A stretch of DNA of 64,000 nucleotides from Cladorhizidae sp. MBARI D1340-BT2 (Eukaryota > Porifera > Demospongiae > Poecilosclerida > Cladorhizidae), in NCBI GenBank assembly GCA_028752905.1, contig JAQNBH010000017.1, forward strand, positions 31,612,283 to 31,676,282. Reading direction: 5' to 3'. Positions 22,950 through 34,289 of the stretch are shown here, piece after piece; position 1 is the first letter of the stretch, and the number at the start of each line of letters is the position of its first letter. The notes under the pieces are model-generated. The model was not told the DNA's origin. It ran no database searches and saw nothing but the letters and a program-made list of their open reading frames with translations. Position numbers and translations under genes: made by a program.

Positions 22950-23630
22950 TGGGCAGAATATGGATAGATTACTGGATAGATTACTGGAGATTACAACAGA
23001 TAATGTGAATATGTAAGCACATACTCACTACTTGCTCTATACTCAACTCAACATTATGCAAATAAACGGTACAACACGAAGATATATTTTGATGAAAACA
23101 TTGGGTTTGCTGAATCATTTTGTTAAAATTTCCAGCCATTCATCCAGAGAACACAAAACAGTATCAAACAATACAACACACACACACACAAACAACAACA
23201 AAGAGAGTCAACTGCGACAGCAGAGTGAAGGTCGTGGTAGAGCTTGTTGAGCATGTAGTACTAGTCCAAGCTGTGTAACTAGGTAACTAGCCAGCTAGTT
23301 CCCACCAAGTACCTGGGTTAATCTATTTTGCTCAGATTGGTACTTGTGAGTAGCATAACTAATTCTAATAATATTATGTAGTGAGTATTCTAATTTAGAA
23401 CTTTCTAGATTAAGTTTAAAGGTAACTGCTTAACCTTTACTGTGACAGATGTATAGGTGATGTCATTCTGTAAGTATAAGCTAGGTGTATTTACTTATCT
23501 TTACCTTATTAGGAATTGAGCTGGTGTGTGTGATCTGCATACTGAATTCAGACAAGAACTTTTCTACACTTCAATTTATCATAGTCAGTTAGTGTTTGTT
23601 TTTAAACAAATTATATTGGCCCAATCGCTT
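22950..23630. other. Spacer between NUMT and hAT, no gene seen
   Basis: AT-rich spacer with a (CA)n tract at 23176-23190. It may include the non-coding left part of the following hAT, but no TIR is visible. Confidence 0.45.
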
Positions 23631-23639
23631 GAGTGTGTT

Positions 23640-25530
23640 CTACATTGATAGCAGACTGTGAGCAAGCTTCTCAAAGGATTTATTCTTTTTTCCTCAGATA
23701 CAAAAGTTGTTATGGCTAGCAAGAAGCAAACTTATTCAGATGCTTTTCTTTGCTATTTGCCCTTGAAGAGCGAAGACCGACCACAGTGTGTTATCTGCAG
23801 CAAGATTCTGATCAGTGAAAGCCTGAAGCCATCAAAACTTGCAAACCATCTGCTGAAATGTCATCCTGACCTCCACAACAAAGACCTAGCCTACTTCGAA
23901 CACAGGGCGAAGCAGTTGAAGGTTATTCAATTTGGAAACACTTGTACTGCAGCCAAAAAATCTTCTTGCTGCTCTTGAAGCTTCCTATGAGGTGGCCTAC
24001 AAAGTTGCACAGCAACAGAAGGGGCATACGGTTGCTGAAAATCTGATCATGCCAAGTGCACGAGTGATGGCTGCCAAAGCATGTGCTGAAGAGCAGCTCA
24101 GTTTCAAACAACACAATTGGACATAGGGCTAGGATGAGTCCACGGATGTCAGTAGCTGTGCTATTTTACTGGGCTTTATTCACTGCTCGGATGTGAAGCA
24201 AGAGTTTTTCCTATGTGAGAGTCTTGCTACGACGACTAAAGGGGAGGATGTGATCAGCGTAGTCAGTGGCTTCCACGAGAAAAATGGACTGGCTTGGAAC
24301 AGTGTTCAACAGGTGTCTGTTGATGGTGCACCTGCTATAATGGGTGGTATTCACGGGTTCAGGAGGCCTTGTTCAAAGGAAAAATGCAGATATCACTGTA
24401 CCATTGGAGCATTCACAGATATATACTTGCGTCCAAGATGCTCCCAGATGTTTTGAAAGCATATGTGGCCAACTTGTTAATGTTGTTAACTTCATAAAAG
24501 CCAAGACTTCTCCAGCCATGTGTTTACAGAATTGTGCAAAGAAATGGGCGAGAGGTATGAAGAAGGGCTACTGTTCCACCCCGAAGTAAGGTGGCTGTCT
24601 CCAGGCAAGGTTGCGAATCACGTGATTCAGCTTAAGGAGGCAGTGCAACCGTTTTTGCAGCAAAAAGGGTCAGACTTGGCACACCACTTTTCTGACCATG
24701 AATGGCTTTTCCATCTGTGATATTTGGGCAACATTTTCAATGAACTCAACAGAGGAAACTTGGCACTTCAAGGAAGGAACATGACAATCATCGATGCCAA
24801 ACAAGCCATTTCTGCATTTATCGGAAAGCTAAAGTTGTGGAGCAAGAGAGTTGCTAAGGGCATAGTGGGGCACAGTTTCCCACACTTGACAAATTTGTTT
24901 ACGAGAGCGAGGATGGTCAAGATATCCTAGAAATTTTGAAAGCAGACATCCAGGCCCACTTGGATGAATTGGTCAGAAAGATGGAGGAATACTTACCTGA
25001 TCTGGACATCTCTTGCCTTCAGTGGTGCCAGTGGCCTTTTGTGGCCGATGAGGATCAGGTCGATTGAAGATAACTTTTCAGCAAAAGAGGAGTGCATAAC
25101 TCTGAGAGTGGATGAGGCTTGGAAGCTGGAATTCCAGAACAAGGACTTCGAAGCATTCTGATAGCCCGGTTAAATGACATACCAACCGTGGCGAGATGGG
25201 CTCTAAAGATCCTGACTTCCTTTTCGAACATTTACCGATGTGAGGAGCAAGGCTTTTCCATCGTCATGGGAATGAAAACCAAGAAACGGAACCAGTTGGA
25301 AGTGTCAAATGATTGCTCTCGGTACAAAACCAATACTTCGCTAACAAAATGCAAGCACAGTCATCTCAGTGATTTGATTTGTTTTGCAATGAACACTTAA
25401 CTTCCTAACTAACTACTAATACTTACTAAAACACTCATAAAATTTATTTTTTATTACAAAGGTATGGGTAATGGAACAGGGGGGGATAGGGCGATTTGGG
25501 TAATGCTTCCAAAAAGTTTGGGAACCACTG
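23640..25530 (+). mobile_element. hAT transposon, ZBED/Buster-like, transposase decayed
   Basis: The transposase starts at ATG 23712 with a BED-type zinc finger (PQCVICSKI, SKLANHLLKCHPDL). It continues in other frames with LLAALEASYEVAYKVAQQQK (23950-24030), DGAPAIMGG (near 24330), a WLSPGKV region (24590) and the C-terminal hAT dimerisation part (RCEEQGFSIVMGMKTKKRNQ, about 25235-25300). At least five frameshifts or stops inactivate it. The right end carries the Charlie/Buster-type terminal repeat, reverse complement CAGTGGTTCCCAAACTTTTT, ending at 25530. The matching left end was not found. Confidence 0.8.
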
Positions 25531-27683
25531 CTCTAGCTGAATATCCCCCTATTGATATCTTGGACAAGTTAACTCAGGGAGGATAGCATTGAACTAAAAT
25601 GACTGAAGCGCTCTGTCCATTAGGTCAATGTAAGGTGTCCTCTCCATGTGCATTTCTTGATTAGTACATACTACAAAATCAAATCATTCTCTCTTGGAAC
25701 ACAGCATGGTAAGTTGATGGCAGTAATTGTGTGAGGCTCTTAATGTTATCATCTGGCTTCATCTTGTAGTAAGCAAAAGTTCTTTGTTTTCCTAACAGCT
25801 TCTTGAATAATGATATCCTGGTATCATATGAATTCTTGAATTCCACTATACTCTATTGAGAAGAATACTGCAGATCTTCAACAAGACCATCAGGACTTGC
25901 TGCCAGCCAAGGACAGTTGCTGCTGCTGACTAAACTTGAATCCTGTACTGAGACGTCAGGTGACTCCGAGGATTGTCATCGGATGTATATATAATGCAAC
26001 AATAGCTCTTGAAGGTCCCCCGACGAGTTGCAGCATTTACTCTAAAGGAGGTGTAAAGAACTTGCTTCACCTTCTTTGAGATCTTAGCTGACTGAATGCC
26101 GACTTTATTTGTGGTTTGTTGTGATTTTATATCTCAAGCTCATTAGAATGGAAAGACAATAAGCTACAGTTTAGTACAAGAATCAGCTGTATTGAAGTTA
26201 GCAAACAAAAAGCTACACAGCGCTACGTCGCTATACATCTACAACAAAACTTATACCAACAAATCCATCCAGGAGCGCCTTCTTGTTCAAAAGTAAAGGA
26301 GTTCAGAGCAATTCCTGGTAAGCATAAGTGCAAACAGTACCAAAAGCTAAGAAGAGACCGATCACGAAGGCAGTTGCGATCATCAGCCATTGCACATACA
26401 TCCCTTCAAATAGTTGGGCCATCTAATCAGTGTGTGCATATGGATAATACAAATTCTTTGATTTTTCCCCCAACGATGTCCGAGTTTGCACCATATGACG
26501 CTTATGGCAGTTAGTTGATGATTTGGTTATACTTCCACCATTAGAACCAGTGATTCTCCTTCATTGCTCAGCAAGGCAAATATTGGCAGAAGTATCATCT
26601 GTACCTTGCTGTCTTGTTAGCCTTTACTTCAGTAAATACTAGATTGGTGGCATAGTACTTTAATATGTTATCTTGTAAGAATGTTGATGGTTAGTCTTAA
26701 GCAACTTCATCAGCTTCTGATCACCATCATATCTTGAATAGTCACACTGAGCCAATTCTGTGTTGTCTGAACGTGAGAATAGGGTCTTCATGAGCTTTCT
26801 GGCAAATTTAGAGTAAATATGCATCCAACCTTCGCAAACATTCATGGTGAAGTTGATCAGCTTTTGCCACAAGTCGACCAAGAAATTGTTATACATCAGA
26901 CAACATGCGTTGAACCTTGTTAGATTGAAATTCATCAACAGAACACACAGCATTAAGGTCACTGTTATCACTAGCATCTCTCTGTGCTTCTCCAAAATCT
27001 CTTCAATATCACCTAGGGACACAGTGTCATTGGTGGACATATTCTCAAAATCAATATCACAATTGCTGAAGGGAATGAATGGCTGAGAATCAGAAACTGC
27101 AGGAACTAGAGAGGATGGCACTGTCTATGAGCTGGTTGCTCCCTCTTTGGTACTATTTTACAGAAATCTGTTTTTACTGCAATGGTGTGCATTCTAAAAC
27201 AATGTTGTGGTCCATTATGGAGATCTTCTCGTAGCAGTTTGATTGGCTAACTTCTGGTCAGACTCACAACTTCTCATTGATATGGCACACATCGCTGCTT
27301 TGGTAAGAAGCATTTGCATTTCACCAATCGACCATTTCCATTTTCCCTTGTATGAGCTCTTATCCTGTTCTAAAGCAGAACAATAGCACTTGATGGTATA
27401 GTTGGCAGACTTCATTTTTTTATTACATAACTTAGGCAATTTGGTCTGGGTACACTGAACTACCACCATCCCCAATAAAACATGTATAACACAAACTGTG
27501 CTGGATCCCTACTTTCTGGAACCCTTCAATAATAAAGTCTGTTTCCATAGAAGAGGATGACCTATTCCAATTCTTGAAGCAATGGTTACTAGGGTCCTCT
27601 TCACCTTTCTTTTCTGCATGAGCACATGTAAACATTTTTTTGTTTCCCCAATGACACAGCCACTTAAAAATTTGCACTGTAGG

Positions 27684-28100
27684 TATCGCAGGACGACATT
27701 AAAACAAGACTGTTCCCAATGCATAACTATGGATGTGGAGTGAACCCGGTAGTGAGTAAGCAATTATGAATTGGAAGTGTTGATAATGGGGTCTGTGGCT
27801 TAGTGTGTTTGTGTGTTATGTGTTTATGTTGGGCAAATGTCATAGGTCGATGATGAGTGTAAGATTACCATGTATGGGCAGAAACCAGGAGCAGGGCTCC
27901 AGCCTAGTTAAGGGAAGAGTTGTTACTGCTCTGGGAGTTAGCCAAGTCTGACTTGTAAGTGTCCTATATTGAATTATTAAGGTTTCTCTACTTAACCTTG
28001 CTAGCCTAGTGTATAGCTTAAAGGTAGAGTGGTGGCAGCATACCAACACTTAGTGACTGGCTCAGAGTCTGTGGGTAATATCAGATTTGGTCCTGTCACA
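27684..28100 (+). repeat. 5' LTR of Gmr1-like element
   Basis: The 417-bp LTR is nearly identical to 32542-32966: about nine substitutions and one 8-bp indel. It ends in CA; its first bases are TA where the 3' LTR has TG. It is flanked on the left by the target duplicate GTAGG (27679-27683). Confidence 0.93.
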
Positions 28101-28160
28101 ACTGTTGGCAGCGGTGGGATTTTTTAACTAGAGAGATAGCTACCAACCTTGACAAGAAGA

Positions 28161-29335
28161 ATGGATACCAGAAGTAAGGCAAAGGACACTACAGAAGGAG
28201 AAAGGCGGAGTACTTCACCGCTAATGGACTCAGAAGATATTGGGGAAAGAGTGACAATGTCTGATATCCTCCGAATGTTTAAACTCCAGTCAGAGAAGCA
28301 AAAGGAAGCCGAGAAAAGATGGGCGACTGAACAAGCGGAAGCCGAGGAGAAAAGAGAACAGAGATGGAAAAGATTGCTGATGACAGTGATGAGCGGAGGG
28401 GGCACTGGGAGGATAGAAGAATCGGACTCTGTTCCTTCCTCCCCCAGCCAAATCAAAGCACCCCGGTTCAGAGAAATGAAGGAAGACGAAGACCCCCTGG
28501 ATTATTTCAACATTTTTGAGAGCCATATGGCTGCATACAGGGTCCCCAAGAAGGATTGGATGAGTTATTTGGCCCGGAGTTCCGACCGGATGCCAACAGA
28601 GTATATCGGGCAATGCAGCCAGATGTAAAGGAAGACTATGATCAAGTCAAACTAGCACTCTTGCGACTCTACCGTGTGACCAGAAAAGCTTGCCGACAAA
28701 GATTGGACAATCTCAAACGGAAACCAGACGAAGGATGGGAGGCTCTGATGGGTCGTGCTGTCCAACTCACCACACGATGGACGGAAGGCTGCAAAACAAT
28801 CCAGCAGGTTAACGATTTGTGTTCAATTGATACTGTAATGGAGCTTATGCCTAGACATGTAGCACAGTTTGTGTCTGACAAGAAACACAGCACTGCAGCT
28901 GAGGCTGGAGGATTGGCAGATGATTACCTGGCAGATAGGGGTTGGACTCCTGTTGACCAGTCGATGTCGGATCGACCCCACCACCAGATATTCCAGAAGG
29001 GAGACAGGAATAGGCAACCAGCAGATAGAACACGAGGCAGCTGGAAAGAGGAAGAGGCAAGAGCAGGGAGCACACCCACACAAGGGAGCGATACAGATGA
29101 TCACAAACAGTACAAGCCGAATGGCAGATGGATCCTACAGACCCAAATGCTTCAAATGTGGGAAGCCAGGTCATTTTGCAGCGGAATGCTATAGTACCAA
29201 GCCCAACAGTTTCAAGAAGATGTACGATAATGTGAACTTGTCCAAGCCCCTGACGCCCAAGGAAGAAGTGTCTCTGATCAAGATGGAGATCAGTGGACGC
29301 TCTACAGTGGAAGGCACAGTAGGAGGGGTGAGATG
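28161..29335 (+). pseudogene. gag: gag of Gmr1-like element
   Basis: The ATG at 28161 (MDTRSKAKDTT) opens a charged, coiled-coil-prone N-terminus. The frame changes near 28560-28620, where a capsid-like segment (VYRAMQPDVKEDYDQVKLAL) continues, and again near 28870-29100. A CCHC zinc knuckle, CFKCGKPGHFAAEC, spans about 29148-29189. The frameshifts mean no intact Gag can be made. Confidence 0.8.
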
Positions 29336-29600
29336 CATAGACATTTTATTAGATACTGGTGCAGGGCAGACGGTAGTGAGGTCGAGCTTGGTACCCAAGG
29401 AGTGCTACACCGGCAGGTCCAAGGAGGCGAGAGACTACCAGGGAACAGCACGAACTCACCACTTGGCATGGATCAACATCACTGTAGGAGGCCGCACAGA
29501 GGAGCTGGAGGTGCTGGTGGTAGATGAACTGACAATGAAGTGTTGCTTGGCACAGAAATGCCTGGACTGTGGGATTTGGGTAAGCAGTTGTTGAATAATG
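29336..29600 (+). pseudogene. Aspartic protease of Gmr1-like element
   Basis: The DTGAGQTVV active-site loop lies at about 29350-29376, followed by VGGRTEELEVLVVDELT. It is in frame with the zinc knuckle, as expected of a gag-pro fusion. The frame stops at 29594. Confidence 0.7.
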
Positions 29601-29900
29601 AGTTGGTCAATTTGGTGTCTACTCGTTCTCAGACTAGAGCAGGAGGGAATGCTGAACTGCTGGCTGATGGTCGGGAGAGTGACGCTGAGGAGAGCACTGA
29701 GGAGGATGACAGCAATGATGAGGAATCATGGGAAGGAGTCTCCGATGATGGACCAGACCCCACCAAAACCGACGAGACATCTGATGAAGAGCCAGAGAAG
29801 AGAAGTCTGACAAAGTCCCAGAAGAGGCAGCGTACATAGAGGGGCAGAAGGGCCATCCACTAGATATCGATGCCAAGGAACTCCAACGAGAGCAAGGGCA
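29600..29900 (+). other. Acidic spacer between protease and integrase
   Basis: The open frame 29540-29839 is dominated by Glu, Asp and Ser (about 29685-29800) and ends in basic KRSLTKSQKRQRT. It resembles no retroviral enzyme domain. It may be an extension preceding the integrase. Confidence 0.5.
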
Positions 29901-29910
29901 TGATCCGGCG

Positions 29911-31180
29911 ATGTGGGTGAAGGTACAGAGTGATGACAACACTGAGTTTCTGGTGGAGGATCACTTGCTGTGGAGGAAAACAACAGACCGCCTGGGTGAC
30001 GAGGCAACACAATTGTGCCTACCTAAAAGGTATAGGTCCATGGTACTGTCTTTAGCTCACCGACCAGGCTATCCTGGACGAGATAGAACAGCACAGAGAA
30101 TACTTGATGAATTCTTCTGGCCCCAAATTCATGATGATGTGAGGCGGTTATGCAAGGCGTGTCCAGAGTGTCAGAGAGCTCGCGGAAAAGTTTCACCTGC
30201 ACCATTACAACCAATGCCCATCATCGGGCAACCATTCTCCCGAATTGCGATGGACTTGACAGGGCCACTCCCGACGACACCAGATGCAAACCATTTTATG
30301 CTAATAGTGGTAGATTATGCCACTAGATGGCCTGAGGCAGTTGCACTACGGACAACAGAAAGTTCCATTATTGCAGAGAAGCTAACACAAATGTTTACAT
30401 GGACTGGTGTGCCAGACGAGATCCTGACGGACTGCGGCACAAACTTTGTCAGCAAGCTGCTAAAAGGGTTGTATAACTTCTTGGGGGTGAAGTTGAACAA
30501 AACCACTCTTACCACCCAGCCACAGACAGGATGGTTGAACCCTTTAAATCTACGTTAAAGGCAATGGTGAGGAAGGTACTCAAGCAGTGGCGAGGGAGAT
30601 GGAATCATGCCCTACCACACCTGTTAGGTGAGTACAGGAGGACGCCCAACCAAATGACTGGCTACACTCCATCAGAGTTGTTATTTGGACGAAAGATCAA
30701 GGGCCCACTGCAATCATTGCAACACAGATGGACGGCGAAGGAAACAACACCAATGGTAGTTGCGCAGTATGTCACTACCATTCAACAGAGATTGGAGACG
30801 ATCAAAGACTGTTCAAGAGATCGGGAGGAGAAAGAGAAGAAGAGATACAAGGGACAGTTTGATAAGAAGGCGAAGGAACGAAGTTTCGAAGCTGGGGAAC
30901 TGGTTATGGTCAGGACGCCAGGGATGGGACCCAAGCTAGATCCCAAATGGGATGGACCATTCATGGTCGAGAACCGAACAGGAGACACCACTTACAAATT
31001 GTCAATACCAAACAGACCAAGGAAATTGTTGAAAAGGCACATTAACCTGCTTAAGGAATACACCTCCCCAACAGCTAGTTGTGTGATGGTGGAGCTGGAT
31101 GAGGACTTCGGACTAAAAGGAAAAAAAGGAAAGGATGGCAGTCCTGCCATAAATCCAAAGCAGACAGTCGAGCAGAAGGG
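29911..31180 (+). pseudogene. Integrase of Gmr1-like element, located before RT
   Basis: Zinc-binding region LAHRPGYPGRDRTAQRIL...LCKACPEC keeps one His and both Cys, with Tyr in place of the second His. Core: RIAMDLTGPLP supplies the first Asp and DEILTDCGTNFVSKL the second. The Glu lies in VEPFKSTLKAM after a frameshift near 30520. The C-terminus GELVMVRTPGMGPKLDPKWD, GPFMVENR, YKLSIPNRPRKLLKRHINLL is the gypsy-type GPY/F region. It runs directly into the RT. Confidence 0.85.
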
Positions 31181-31189
31181 TGTGATGAC

Positions 31190-32040
31190 TGAGCTACTGC
31201 GAAGGTACAAGGACCTCATGAAAGCAGAGCCAGGACTGACGAAGCAGAGACCTCTGGTCATACATACCACGACCCCCTATCCCATTCACCGACCACCGTA
31301 CAGGCTGGACAGCCGGAAGATGGCGTAGATGAATGAAGCAGTGAAGGAGTTGTTGGAACTCGACATCATTCGCCCATCGCAATCCCCATGGGCATCCCCA
31401 GCAATTCTTGTGGCAAAGAAGGATGGGTCCAAACGACTATGCATTGATTATCGACGGTTGAATGAGGTAACTACTCCAGACCCATTCCCCCTTCCACACA
31501 TTAATGACCTAATTGATAAGTTGGGAGCGGCCCAGTACATATCCACTCTCGAGCTCACCAAGGGTTATCATCAGGTGCTGGTTGATGAGACATCAATTCC
31601 CAAGACGGCTTTCGTTACACCAACAGGAAAGTGGGAGTACCTGAGAATGCCTTTCAGATTAAAGAATGCACCATCAAACTTCCAAAGGCTCATGAACACC
31701 GTTATGGCAGATATGGCTTCCTTCGCGGCAGTCTCGACCACTTGGAAAGGGTGTTTCTACGACTGGAGGAGAAGGGATTACGGGTGAAACCGACAAAATG
31801 TGTGCTGGCAGAACCAAGCTGCCAGTTCTTGGGACACCGTGTTGGCAATGGCGAAGTACGCCCACTCCGAGCTAAGGTGGAAGTCCTACTCCTGTATCTC
31901 AGGCCAAGAAGCAAGAAAGATATGCGAGCATTTATTGGCCTGGCGAATTACTACAGGCGGTTCATACCTGCATTTGGTAGCATTGCTATTCCCTTGACTG
32001 ATGCCACATGCAAGATGGCCCCAGATGTGGTGTAGTGGAC
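31190..32040 (+). pseudogene. Reverse transcriptase of Gmr1-like element, YxDD lost
   Basis: RT motifs begin IHRPPYRLDSRKMA, a TAG at about 31326-31328, then IIRPSQSPWASPAILVAKKD, CIDYRRLNEVT, FVTPTGKWEYLRMPFRLKNA. After NTVMADM (about 31710) the sequence jumps to the region normally about 30 residues downstream of the catalytic YxDD, so that box is deleted and the frame changes. The tether GLANYYRRFIPAFGSIAIPL closes the domain near 31990. Confidence 0.88.
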
Positions 32041-32541
32041 TCCAGCGATGGAGACGGCATTCAATGAACTCAAGACAATGTTGACGAAGGACGCAGTTGA
32101 CGAGCCCAGATGAATCAAAAAAGTTTATTCTGCATACAGATGCCTCAGGAGTAGGCATTGGAGCTGTGTTAAGTCAGGAGGATGCTGACGAAGCAACCAT
32201 CCTGTGGCTTATTACTACCGTAGATTGAAGTCTGCCGAGACTTGTTATTCTGTAACCGAACAGGAGTGCTTGGCTGTAGTGGCGGTGATAAGACATTTCA
32301 GAGTCTATCTATCTGGTGCAAGATTTAGGGTGATTACAGACCACAGAAGTTTGTCCTACCTATCACGGATGCGAGATGAGTCCGGACGACTGACGCGGTG
32401 GGCACTGGCACTCCAGCCCTGCCTGTTTACTACAGAGCACAGATCTGGAGCCAGACATCAAAATGCAGATGGGTTGTTGCGACAATCATGGAGAGCTGAC
32501 GAGATCACCCAGGGCCTTGCGGCCGAAAGGGAAGGAAGGGA
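32041..32541 (+). pseudogene. RNase H of Gmr1-like element
   Basis: FILHTDASGVGIGAVLSQED (near 32125-32185), SVTEQECLAVVAVIRHFRVY and FRVITDHRSLSYLSRM are the gypsy RNase H motifs, followed by EHRSGARHQNADGL. Two frameshifts or stops occur (near 32030 and 32195). The frame ends inside the 3' LTR, so RNase H is the last pol domain. Confidence 0.87.
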
Positions 32542-32966
32542 TGTCGCAGGACAACATTAAAACAAGACTGTTCCCAATGCATAACTATGGATGTGGAGTG
32601 AACCCGGTAGTGAGTAACTAATTATGAATTGGAAGTGTTGATAATGGGGTCTGTGGCTTAGTGTGTTTGTGTGTTATGTGTTTATGTTGGGCAAATGTCA
32701 TAGGTCGATGATGAGTGTAAGATTACCATGTATGGGCATAAACCAGAAGCAGGGCTCCAGCCTAGTTAAGGGAAGAGTTGTTACTGCTCTGGGAGTTAGC
32801 CATTGTACTGAGTCTGACTTGTAAGTGCCCTATATTGAATTATTAAGGTTTCTCTACTTAACCTTGCTAGCCTAGTGTATAGCTTAAAGGTAGAGTGGTG
32901 GCAGCATGCCAACACTTAGTGACTGGCTCAGAGTCTGTGGGTAATATCAGATTTGGTCCTGTCACA
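32542..32966 (+). repeat. 3' LTR of Gmr1-like element
   Basis: The 425-bp LTR is TG...CA and is preceded by a purine tract. It is followed by the right target duplicate GTAGG at 32967-32971. Confidence 0.93.
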
Positions 32967-33249
32967 GTAGGAATGCTTGTGCGACCTTTTAGACCAACCC
33001 CCAGCTATATACGGTGACAATAATCGCATGGAAGTCTTTATGAAAATCATGCCAAGCAATTAAAAGTTTTTTCTTCCTTGCTTTTATATAGCTTGCATAC
33101 TTTTCAAGCAGATTCCACTAACAACAAACAAGAGAATACTCTGTATCAATGAATGCCTTCTTTGTCATAATTGGCACACCTAGAGCGGACATACTTTCTC
33201 TCAGTGTAATAAAACCTCTACCTGCACTCATCTGCTAAGGATTTCCCAT

Positions 33250-33345
33250 TATTCCTGATGAAGGGTAGAGCATCTAGATGAAATGTCGAGAGAATACAAT
33301 TTAAAGTTGATTATTGAGAAGGTTATTGTGATTATGTTCCTTTTG
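33250..33345 (+). repeat. Stem-loop repeat family copy inside Mutator-like gene
   Basis: CTGATGA (33255-33261), a stem-like GGTAGAGCATCTAGAT, GAAATGTC (33280-33287), GAGAGAATACAATTT and the tail TTGATTATTGAGAAGGTTATTG. It sits between two segments of the Mutator-like coding relic. Confidence 0.6.
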
Positions 33346-34004
33346 TTTGGTTCCATCCTGACAAGAAACTTTTGATGACATTGGAAAAGCAATTTCTTCA
33401 CTACTACTATTAGAGTGGGAACTCAACACCAATGTAAGCCCATTGCTCACTGCTTCATTTGACTTAGGTGAATTAGAAATGCACCCTTGACAAGTGGCTG
33501 CTGCATTGACTGATATTTTCTGGATGGTGTCCCTCAACTTCATTATCCTAGAATGGTTTCTCTTTCTAAGTGGTAAGGAGGTTGGCATTTCTTGTACTTC
33601 TGATGACTTACATGAATATTTATTTTCACCGTTTCCCATTTTGCAAATCTATAGTATGCAGAGCACAATAATAAGTAATGAGCTTCCTAGACTCAAAGTA
33701 GCCGCATAATAGTTACATAGCTGTTTTATACAATCTAACTGCACATGATCAGCTCAGCGCTGGTATTACAGTTTTGAAGTGTATATAGTTCAGGTTTATA
33801 TTTTTTCTCATGTATATACAGCTAGAACCACAAACACAGGTGTTCATACAGGATTTGCAGTTTGGAGGGAGAAACTCAAAACGTTTGGCGTTTACGTGAT
33901 GAGTGTGCATAAGCAAGCCCCAAGTATTTTTGTTGTTGCAAAATCGATGCTCTCAGATTGATTCTGAGACATTTTGAGGGTACTTTCCTATAGTTAAAGT
34001 ACTA

Positions 34005-34284
34005 GCACATGGACAGAACATTCTAGATTATGACACAGTTGCATCTTGCCACAGAATCTACACTATTATAATTAGGAAAGCTAACCACAGAATAAATAGG
34101 ACATGGACAGAACATTCTAGATTACGACACAATTGCATCTTGCCACAGAATAGTTTTGTGGCAAGATGCAATTATGTCATAATCTAGAATGTTCTGTCCA
34201 TGTGCTATTATTCTGTGCTATTATTCTGTGGTTAGCTTTCCTAATTGTAGTGTAGATTAAATCTACACTACAATTAGGAAAGCT
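34005..34284. repeat. Compound palindrome with about 90-100-nt arms
   Basis: The left arm 34057-34147 pairs with 34157-34256 around a 9-nt loop. 34005-34056 is a direct copy of the inner left arm and can compete for the same right arm. A second, perfect 25-nt palindrome (34234-34258 / 34260-34284, one-base spacer) overlaps the end of the right arm. It lies just upstream of a hAT transposase and a TATATAAAG-like box at 34303-34312. Confidence 0.85.
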
Positions 34285-34289
34285 AGATT

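Larger units (their letters stand above)
27684..32966 (+). mobile_element. Gmr1-like Ty3/gypsy LTR retrotransposon, complete but inactivated
   Basis: The 5,283-bp element has two LTRs, a GTAGG target duplication (27679-27683 and 32967-32971), a primer site just after the 5' LTR (TGGCAGCGGTGGGAT from 28106) and a polypurine tract just before the 3' LTR (about 32524-32541). Gene order is gag, protease, an acidic spacer, integrase, RT, RNase H. Integrase before RT is the Ty1/copia-like order known in the Gmr1 group, whereas ordinary gypsy elements have it last. LTR identity of about 98% makes it one of the younger insertions here. It lies inside the Mutator-like gene in the opposite orientation. 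Confidence 0.9.
25660..33639 (-). pseudogene. Mutator-like transposase with YqaJ-type nuclease region, interrupted by an LTR element
   Basis: Read on the minus strand, the coding relic begins with a possible N-terminal segment (33639-33345). It resumes at about 33240-32967 (VSAGRGFITL, ALGVPIMTKKAF) and is cut by the LTR retrotransposon 27684-32966. It continues at 27683-27240 (HCFKNWNRSSSSMETD, CYTCFIGDGGSSVYPD, cysteine-rich CYCSALEQ, YKGKWKWS) and 27121-26660. It ends with a YqaJ-like stretch at about 25930-25670, NCPWLAASPDGLVEDLQYSS, a stop, then SIVEFKNSYDTR. SPDGL plus ExK are the metal-binding motifs of that nuclease fold. The Mutator-like/YqaJ pairing occurs in invertebrate proteins. 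Stops and frameshifts make it a pseudogene. Confidence 0.7.

Noticed and set aside
26258..26422. 39-codon minus-strand frame with a transmembrane-like segment (starts MAQLFEGMYVQWL)
   Set aside because: It lies inside the decayed Mutator/YqaJ relic, is short, and has no splice or family support.
28290..28613. Minus-strand open frames across the Gmr1-like element
   Set aside because: Antisense to gag/pol and without recognisable motifs.
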